Origin: Batkoa obscura
Lineage: Eukaryota > Entomophthoromycota > Entomophthoromycetes > Entomophthorales > Batkoaceae
Length of the DNA: 64,000 nt
Reading direction: 5' to 3'
Assembly: GCA_030770535.1 (NCBI GenBank)
Contig: JASVEC010000001.1
Coordinates: 310,001-374,000 of the forward strand
A program made the position numbers and the translations under genes. This document shows, piece by piece, positions 57,647 to 64,000 of the stretch. Within the stretch, counting starts at the first letter, position 1; the number at the start of each line of letters is the position of its first letter. The notes beneath the pieces are model-generated. The model did no database searches. It saw only the letters and a list, made by a program, of their open reading frames with translations, and was not told the origin of the DNA.

Positions 57647-57977
57647 ATTTTGTTATTTTAATAAATTAATAAATATATTTAATGCTCTTGTAAGCAGTTT
57701 TACTTATATCGAATTTTTGCTTCTATAGTTGTATTAACAATATGAAATTTGACGCTTAAAGCCTAGTTGCTTTATATTAGTTATAAAGAGCTGAAAGTCT
57801 GAAAAAGTTTGCAACAATTTGCTAAAAAAGTGTGAAATATAAAAAAAAGCTATTTAGTAGAATATAAAATTATATTATTAATAATAAACAATAATAAATA
57901 AAAATAAATAATTATATCAAAATACTATCTAATTTAACATAACCAAAAAAAAATAAAAAGTATTTTGTAATAAAAGC

Positions 57978-58174
57978 TGAGGATGTATATAATATTTAAA
58001 ATTTAGTTATATAACAAAGCATTATAATTTTAAATAAAGCTAATAATTAATGATTTTAAAATAATAGCTTTTGTATTTATTTTAAATTATAAATATTAGT
58101 TTTTTTTTATAATTTAATTTAAAATTTTAATTATTTTAAAAAATAAAATTATTAAACACAAAAACACATCCCCA
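57978..58174. mobile_element. Long variant of MITE family 1
   Basis: It starts TGAGGATGTAT and ends TTAAACACAAAAACACATC then CCCA, like the family-1 ends. The 170 bp inside lack the GCGCT core and are plain AT-rich DNA. It may be a different internal deletion product using the same ends, or two unrelated ends. Confidence 0.45.
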
Positions 58175-58326
58175 TATGTTTAAACATTATTTATATTTAA
58201 AACTTTTTTTAAATTTATTAAATTATTTAAATAATAAAGTTAAAATTAAAATAAATAAAAGCTATAATTAAGATAAAATTAAAATATAGGTATAAAAAAT
58301 ATAAGTTAAACTTTAAACTATAAAAT

Positions 58327-58852
58327 GTGAAAGTTGGTACTCAGTGGTAGGAGTTAAAAACAGTTCTTGGTTGATTAACTTGCCTTGAGTCGAAGGGTCT
58401 TAGTTTATGTAACTAAGATAGACTTAAATGAATAGGAATAACACGTAATAAGTTACGAACTATGTAAAATAAATAGAATAGACAATACTACTGTAAAATC
58501 TACCTAAGATGTTGTCAGAAAGACTTAGTGACTTTATTAATAGTACGATATCAGGGGGTAATTCAGTTAAAAAGCCTCAAGTTATCATGTTGAAGAACCT
58601 CTTTTATACTCCAACAAGCACGGATATCAAAATGAGAGGATATCATTCTTGGCAATATGAAGTTAGAAATCCTCACAACAAATCAAAACAAGGAACTCTG
58701 GATTGATTATACCACATGGTTCACGGTTAAATTGATTACAAGACTACAACTAGTTTTGTAAATAAGTTCAATGATTATTATATTACAATTAATCCGAGAG
58801 TTAAATAAAGCAATATTTCACAAAAATAAAAAATAAAAAATAAAAAATAAAA
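58327..58852 (+). repeat. SINE-like repeat copy C, full length with A-rich tail
   Basis: It runs from GTGAAAGTTGGTACTCAGTG to AATATTTCACA (58822) and is followed by a tail of about 30 bp of (ATAAAAA)n. The head resembles a pol III A box (TGGTACTCAGTGGTAGGAG, compare tRNA TAGCTCAGTGGTAGAGC). A B-box-like GAGTCGAAGGG follows about 40 bp later. A tRNA-like head, no coding capacity and a simple A-rich tail are the marks of a SINE. Copies A and B in the first kilobase share the body. Confidence 0.75.
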
Positions 58853-58917
58853 GACTAAATAAATAGCTATAAAAGTTTTTTTATGCTTTGCATTAAAATG
58901 CTGTATAAAAAAATATA

Positions 58918-59018
58918 TGAGGATGTTTTTTTTAGCTTTGCCACTTTTTCCATCTTCTTAGCGCTGTTTGAGCGGAAAAATCGTTAGTAAAATTCTTAAG
59001 CACAAAAATATATCCCCA
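58918..59018 (+). mobile_element. MITE family 1, copy 15
   Basis: Begins TGAGGATGTTTTTTTTAGC, core TAGCGCTGTTTGAGCGG, ends ATATATCCCCA. Confidence 0.92.
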
Positions 59019-59658
59019 AATAAAAAAAAATAGATTAATTGTATACAAATTTATGAATATATTTAATTTTAATAGCATAATCACTTATTAAATTAAATTA
59101 ATTATAATCTATATAATTAATTTAAATAAGTATTATAATACAATCAATCATTAAATTAATAAAGTGATATTTTATAATAAGTGAATTTATGCTAGGTTTT
59201 TATGCAATTTTAAAAATCAAATAAAAATACTTATATTAAAATAACAGAAATTATCTTTAACATAATAGAAATTTTTTTTAACAAAAAGCTTATTTAATTA
59301 AATTATCAAAGTTTGGCCAAAGTAAAAATAGTTTTCAATTCAATAAAAATTATTAAAATATCGTTGATAGTTTCTTAATAGATCACTTTATTTTATTAAC
59401 TACTATAAATGCTACTTTAAATCCAATTTCATTTTATAAAGAATTTTTTTATTTACTAGCATTATTATCATATATAGTTATCTATTAATCCCTATTTTAC
59501 TTATTCTCCGCTTTTTTATTAATTCAACCTATTTAAAACAAATTTTGTAAAATATAATACAATATAAAGGTTCTTATAAATTGATAATTAACTAAGGTAT
59601 AAAAATTATAGTATCGCTTTATTACAAAAATTGAATCGAATATTTCTAAGTTAATAAA

Positions 59659-59757
59659 TGAGGATGTTTTTTTTGGTTTCATTACTTTTCCATTTTTAAG
59701 CACTATTTGAGCGGAAAGATTGTTAGTAAAATTCTTAAACAAAAAAATACATTCCCA
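59659..59757 (+). mobile_element. MITE family 1, copy 16
   Basis: Begins TGAGGATGTTTTTTTTGG, core AAGCACTATTTGAGCGG, ends ATACATTCCCA. Confidence 0.92.
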
Positions 59758-61590
59758 AATATGCTATTAATTCTATAGGACTTTATTTAATTTATGGATA
59801 TTTGATAAAAATGTTTTTAGTTATAAAGATATCAAAACAGTGTTAAGTACTATAAATCATAAACCATATTATACTTTATAAATATAAAATATTAAGCAAA
59901 CTTAATGTAGGTTTATAATTTCTGTTAAATCAATAATTAACTTGACTATAAAAACTAGATTATTACTTCAATTGATAAACAAAGTCGAAAATTTCTAACT
60001 ATAGAAATATACAATTAAAACATTACAAATTAGAGTTGAATATCTAATTACCAAAAGTTATTTTATACTTCTAAATCAGAAATAATCACATTTAAATATA
60101 CAGCAGTTATCCTAAGTAATATCCGTCTCAATAGCAAAAAAATAAGCCTGTTTTTTTATATTATACGGGATATCCTCGTTTGTTTTATTTGACAAATAAA
60201 TAAATGGATAGATGTGTCATTACATAATAACAACTTAAATGTAAGTGCCATAATATTTTAATGTTTATTTTATATTAGAAAACTTACATGTTTGGTAGAA
60301 TAGAACCATAGTAAATAATTCGCTTTTATTTTATGTAGAAAGAAAATTTACAAATTTCTTTAATAATTTTAAATGGTTATAAGTGATCAATAGCGATATT
60401 ATATTGTCACTATTTGATTCTTCATTTAATATAGTTAACGTTAGCTAAACCTAACATTTTGGTTACTTTTATATCTTTTATTAATATGAAGCAGGCTTAC
60501 CTCATCAATTTAATATATCTAAATACTGTAACCAAGTAATGATATTCTAGATTTCAAAGCACTACCAATAACTTTATTTTATTAATAAACTCTATGGTTC
60601 AACTGAATCAATAGCGATTATTTACAAATTTAGCTTGAATGTTAAATAAAAACTCTATTAAAGCGAATAATAATTGATATTTAACAAGTTTCAACTTGAA
60701 TGTTAATAGAAATAAAAGTCACCACAAAGCTATATTATTAATAGAAGTTTTTTAATAAATGCAAACAACTGAAATTGTATTAGCAAAAGAATCCACTTTT
60801 ATGACTGGAATGAGATTTTAGTTAGTGGAGTATGAGTCTTAAAAAAGTAAGAATATTAATTCTATGATAGTGAATCTTTGATTTTTGGGTTAATCATCTT
60901 ATATTTTTATATTGAGGATAAGTTAGTGTGATAATGAATAGTCCAATTTGCTTACTAATTAGAAGAAAAAAATAAAATCAAAATAATGAATTTATTAACA
61001 TTTTTTCTAAAAGCTTGATATTTTGGAAGTTTTTTGTCTTATAAATAGTTTGGAATCCTTAAAATTTTACTAGGTTGAAAAATAGGAATTGCAGTTTTTT
61101 AATATGAAATTAGTGCAAAATGGACTTTCAGTGGAAGTATTTGGGACAATAAACTAGATCAATCAAGGTATTTTTTTTGAAATTCCAGCATGATATGTTT
61201 TTCTAGTAATTTTCATTAAAATTATTTGGAATTTGAAGTTACATAAAAAGTGCACAAAATATTATAACAAAAAAACATTACAAGGTCAATTGATTTGTTC
61301 TTTGGTTAGTATTGCCCTACATTACATATAAGAGACTTTCCATTCAAGCAATTAATTCTATTCAAATCTAATGAAAGGTAATGTTTTGTCATAGCATTTA
61401 TAAATGATTAATAACATTGCTTTATTTTCAAAGATGGAAATTGGTTTACATAAACTTGTTAAACAATAAATCGGAAAGTTGTTAAAAGAAGACAACTTTT
61501 GTGAGCGTGTTATACTTTTATTAATTTGTATTATAAACAAGGAATTATATATAAATAGAGAACATAAGAAAGGCTCAAATGAGCGGTGAA

Positions 61591-61983
61591 TTAAAAAGAA
61601 AGCATTTTACAAGTATTCATAGTGGAGGCCCAATAGTGAGAGAAAACGGACTTGGCGTTTGGGTTTTCACAATGAAACTTAATATCTAATTCATTGGAAC
61701 CAGAAGATGGGGAAGATGGGGAAGATGGAGAAGAATCCTGATTTATAAGATCGATGACAAAGTCACTTTCTTTTTCTTTTGAACTTTGTGGTAGATCCAA
61801 TTTACCATCCTTTGCCCTTCGATTTTGAAACCAAACTTGAAGTTTACGTTGTTCTACACCAATTCGGCTAGCTAATTCTTTTCGCAATTTTAAACTGGGT
61901 CGGGAGGTTTCTTGATAGATTGTTTCTAATAAGTTTAATTCACTTTTGGCTAACCGAAAACGTAACTCTTTTTTTGAAGTCAT
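61591..61983 (-). CDS. Small homeodomain transcription factor (HD2) with C-terminal SxYWxxTM motif
   Basis: This intronless protein has 130 aa. A 60-residue homeodomain lies almost at the N-terminus (about 4-63): KKELRFRLAKSELNLLETIY, helix 2 LKLRKELASRIG, and helix 3 QRKLQVWFQNRRAKDGK with W51, F52, N54 and R56 at the invariant positions. A Ser-Pro linker follows, encoded by a small TCTTCCCCA-type repeat. The last 16 residues (115-130, SHYWASTMNTCKMLSF) match the C-termini of the two other homeodomain proteins here. The domain is as short as it can be, with no other module. Upstream lie a TATA box and two inverted repeats. It is in tandem, same strand, with the third gene at 63918, so local duplication is likely. 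Confidence 0.92.
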   Translation of the reverse strand: MTSKKELRFRLAKSELNLLETIYQETSRPSLKLRKELASRIGVEQRKLQVWFQNRRAKDGKLDLPQSSKEKESDFVIDLINQDSSPSSPSSPSSGSNELDIKFHCENPNAKSVFSHYWASTMNTCKMLSF

Positions 61984-62030
61984 TTAGTCAATTTATAATT
62001 GTAATTAAAAATAAATTCCATCTAAGTGTA

Positions 62031-62045
62031 AAATCGAGTCGATTT
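62031..62045. promoter_or_regulatory. 15-bp palindrome in the HD2 promoter
   Basis: AAATCGA-G-TCGATTT is a perfect 7-bp inverted repeat with a 1-bp spacer. It overlaps the edge of the TATA box and lies about 50 bp before the HD2 start codon, a good position for a dimeric repressor or autoregulator. Confidence 0.5.
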
Positions 62046-62050
62046 ATATA
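62041..62050 (-). promoter_or_regulatory. TATA box of homeodomain gene 2
   Basis: On the minus strand GGGTATATAAATCG lies about 60 bp before the ATG. The same TATATAAA form occurs before homeodomain gene 1. Confidence 0.5.
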
Positions 62051-62065
62051 CCCTTATTGAATCAC

Positions 62066-62102
62066 AACTTAATTAATAAAATATATATATATGAATTAAG
62101 TT
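62066..62102. promoter_or_regulatory. Second inverted repeat upstream of HD2
   Basis: AACTTAATT and AATTAAGTT form a perfect 9-bp inverted repeat around 19 bp of AT sequence. TTAATT/AATTAA cores are typical homeodomain targets. Confidence 0.4.
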
Positions 62103-62605
62103 ATGATCATGTTTTAAATGCTTATCGACTCAAATGGAATATTAACTTTTTAAAATATATATCTCGGTACTTTCTAATTTAGGATCGAATAATATCATCA
62201 ATAAAATATTCATATGGAGTGGCTTGAAGTTAATATAAAACTACCAATCAATTGATAGGAAACAAAACTAGATTAATTCAAACAATCAATGTTCTGTTCC
62301 ACTGGATTCTTAATTTCTATTTCTATTTCTACTTTATAAATTTACTAGCTTGGCTTAAATTTTTGATTTTTGATTGATGAATAAGTTATTTAGAAAGTAG
62401 TAGATTGTTTAGTACTTAAAATAAAATTAGAAGTTGGAATTTAAGGCATAAGGTAGTCAGGTAGTATATTAAATTTCGTAAATCATATGAGATGAATAGC
62501 TTAATCATCATGTTTTAAAGACATTACGAGTTCAAAAGTCTTCTTAAAATACACTGAAATACAACGGTTCTTTACTTTATTATTGTATTATTAAATTTTT
62601 TAATT

Positions 62606-62917
62606 TTATAAAAAAAATCTGAACCTTTGGTCTAGAACTTTACTATTGACGGGGAATGGATCCCTTATAAGGACATATTTTTGATTTTGTGGCATGTATT
62701 TCTTATACAAAGTTAATATACTATTGAAGATAATAGCTAATCCATTAAGGTAATGCTTTAAAGCATTTATTTGATAATAACTTGTCTTTAACTCTGGTGA
62801 TATTATCTTTGTATCAAGTAATATATGGTATATAGGTTGAGGTCGTAAATCTGATTTTGTTGATTTTATATAGTAGCTAAGGATATGCTCAATTGGTTTA
62901 TGTAATATATGTATCAT
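62606..62917 (-). CDS. Possible small protein, unrecognised
   Basis: A 103-codon ATG-initiated frame lies between HD2 and the third homeodomain gene on the same strand. The content is protein-like (KSDLRPQPIYHILLDTKII, QNQKYVLIRDPFPVNSK), mixed hydrophobic and charged, with no signal peptide or repeat. It has no homeodomain and no shared C-terminal motif. The frame is long for this AT-rich DNA, where chance stops are frequent. It is not recognised; it may be a gene or an exon of one. Confidence 0.35.
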   Translation of the reverse strand: MIHILHKPIEHILSYYIKSTKSDLRPQPIYHILLDTKIISPELKTSYYQINALKHYLNGLAIIFNSILTLYKKYMPQNQKYVLIRDPFPVNSKVLDQRFRFFL

Positions 62918-62952
62918 TTTATTATTAACTAATAATTTGTCCTAATTTCAAG

Positions 62953-62993
62953 TTGAAAAAGGGAAAAATAGTTGAAACAAAAAAACATATCCA
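62953..62993 (-). mobile_element. Partial MITE family 1 end
   Basis: GAAAAAGGGAAAAATAGTTG then AAACAAAAAAACATATCCA matches the GGTTTCA-bearing end of the family in inverted orientation. The rest is missing. Confidence 0.45.
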
Positions 62994-63066
62994 AATAATG
63001 GCTTTATCTGGCCTATAAAAGTCACAACTGATTTATTAACCTAAAGAGCCATAAAGTACTATCTAA

Positions 63067-63161
63067 TGGGGATGTTTTTTTTGGTTTCATTACTTTTTCC
63101 ATTTTTTAAGCGCTATTTAAGTAGAAGTTGTTAGTAAAATTCTTAAAAAATATATCCCCTA
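63067..63161 (+). mobile_element. MITE family 1, copy 17
   Basis: Begins TGGGGATGTTTTTTTTGG, core AAGCGCTATTTAAGTAG, ends TATATCCCCTA, with small internal deletions. Confidence 0.9.
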
Positions 63162-63917
63162 ATTGTATTTATTGAGGATATAATCTATATGTACCTTTTA
63201 GCCATTTCTATTTAGGAAAAATAAGATGCTCTATTATAAGGCTATTTAGCTCGTTACTTATAATAGAGCTATTATGCTAAAACTCAGGGGATAGTAAAAA
63301 AACTATTCAAAGAGTAGTATTTATTACCATCAAATGAAAGTAGCCATTTTTGATGGCTATAAATACCGTAAATGAAAACAATAAGATCATAGATAACTAT
63401 GGTATAATAAATTGAACAGTGAAAATAGTGCTTAAAATGAAAAAATATAAAATGGTTCACTAATAATTAGATAATCATAAGTTCGTACATTTAAAATTTA
63501 TTACGGTGCAATAAAAAAGGACTAATTGATTGTGTTCAAAGAAAGGATTATTTTAACTATATTTGTAAGATTAATGTATAAATATAGAATTTAATCATAT
63601 TTATTAGAAATTAATATAAAGATAAAAAGTCTAGACCTTTTTATTGAGTCTAACTTTATTACTCCAGTTTTATTTTAAAGTCAAGAAAAGAACACTAGAT
63701 AGTTTGAAATACAAAATTAAATAAGGGAGGTAAGTAAAATAACATTTCAATAATAATAGCTTTGGTAAATTTAAAAACATTTATAAAATTTAAGTCAGAC
63801 ACTTATTTCAAAACACGAAACGTTATTTATTTGATTCAAAATGATTACAAAAGGATAATAAAACACGAAGAGGATAAATACAAAGAAAAAGGGTAATTGT
63901 CAGATTAGGAAGATAAA
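63162..63917. other. Intergenic region before the third homeodomain gene
   Basis: It is the 3' flank of the partial homeodomain gene. A short inverted word pair (TAGCCATTTTTGATGGCTA near 63342) could form a hairpin. Nothing else is seen. Confidence 0.45.
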
Positions 63918-64000
63918 TCAAAATTTAAATATCCTACAACTATTCATTGTTGAAGCCCAATAATGGGAGAATACTCTCTTTACACTTGGATCATCACTCT
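63918..64000 (-). CDS. C-terminal end of a third small homeodomain-family protein (HD3), cut by window edge
   Basis: On the minus strand the frame entering at 64000 reads SDDPSVKRVFSHYWASTM, then NSCRIFKF and a TGA stop at 63918-63920. This matches the end of HD2 (VFSHYWASTMNTCKMLSF) at most positions and ends at the same distance after the YW motif. The homeodomain itself must lie beyond the window. Tandem with HD2, about 1.9 kb away on the same strand. Confidence 0.8.
   Translation of the reverse strand, partial: SDDPSVKRVFSHYWASTMNSCRIFKF

Larger units (their letters stand above)
57647..61590. other. 4-kb gene-free, repeat-bearing region
   Basis: It contains a long MITE variant (57978-58174), SINE copy C (58327-58852) and MITE copies 15 and 16. 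From about 59.8 to 61.5 kb the DNA is non-repetitive and nothing is recognised. Confidence 0.5.

Noticed and set aside
59533-59742. 69-codon minus-strand frame
   Set aside because: Much of it is MITE copy 16 read in reverse.
40127-64000. Classical homeodomain mating-type (MAT) locus
   Set aside because: The proteins are non-TALE, lack the N-terminal dimerisation regions of mating-type HD proteins, are not divergently paired, and HD1 lies 21 kb from HD2. Expansion of a separate family fits better.
1-64000. CRISPR arrays, bacterial operons, riboswitches
   Set aside because: The DNA is nuclear fungal with spliced genes; the short tandem repeats are microsatellites without spacers.

Overview
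The window is nuclear DNA of a very AT-rich, intron-containing fungus. A class IV chitin synthase, a chitin deacetylase, a GH17 beta-glucanase, a RAX1-like RGS membrane protein and a HAL/NPR1-type kinase all point to fungi. An oxygen-dependent coproporphyrinogen oxidase argues against anaerobic gut fungi. Short introns with GTAAGT/GTATGT donors, Asn-rich low-complexity runs, a CPSF6-like RRM protein, a dihydropteridine reductase and a broken receptor-like ectodomain gene fit an early-diverging filamentous lineage such as Glomeromycotina or another Mucoromycota/zoopagalean group. That placement is inference; no rRNA is present to settle it.

Layout. 1-5.2 kb is mobile-element debris: a 2.7-kb DNA transposon with SINE-like copies beside and inside it, and decayed coding remnants. 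5.2-19.5 kb is the gene-dense core: chitin deacetylase (-), CPSF6-like RNA-binding protein (-), HAL-type kinase (-), RING/CHY ubiquitin ligase (-), URM1 (+), HEM13 (-), FIG4 (+). 19.5-22.7 kb is repeat-rich and non-coding. 22.7-33.3 kb holds the RAX1-like protein, an F-box protein, chitin synthase and an LEA_2-type membrane protein. 33.3-42 kb is a gene desert holding one small homeodomain gene at 40.1 kb. 42.1-52.7 kb holds a Kelch-like pseudogene, QDPR, a sugar transporter, a GH17 glucanase and SGT1. 52.7-64 kb is sparse: one small orphan gene, an intron-containing tRNA-Tyr, SINE and MITE copies, and a second homeodomain gene with the tail of a third at the window edge.

Many of the genes are split. 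I rebuilt seven spliced genes (CPSF6-like, RING-CHY, URM1, FIG4, LEA_2, QDPR, SGT1) plus the transporter. In each the summed exon length is a multiple of three, and conserved motifs run across the junctions.

Two features stand out. First, three small homeodomain proteins (two complete at 139 and 130 aa, one only as its last codons) end in the same 16-residue C-terminal motif, S-x-Y-W-x-[ST]-T-M-x-x-x-[KR]-x-x-x-[FY]-COOH. They look like members of a lineage-specific transcription-factor family sitting in gene-poor DNA. Second, a roughly 100-bp MITE occurs 17 times in 64 kb, always between genes, and its terminal repeat resembles that of the 2.7-kb transposon, a candidate relative of its mobilising element.
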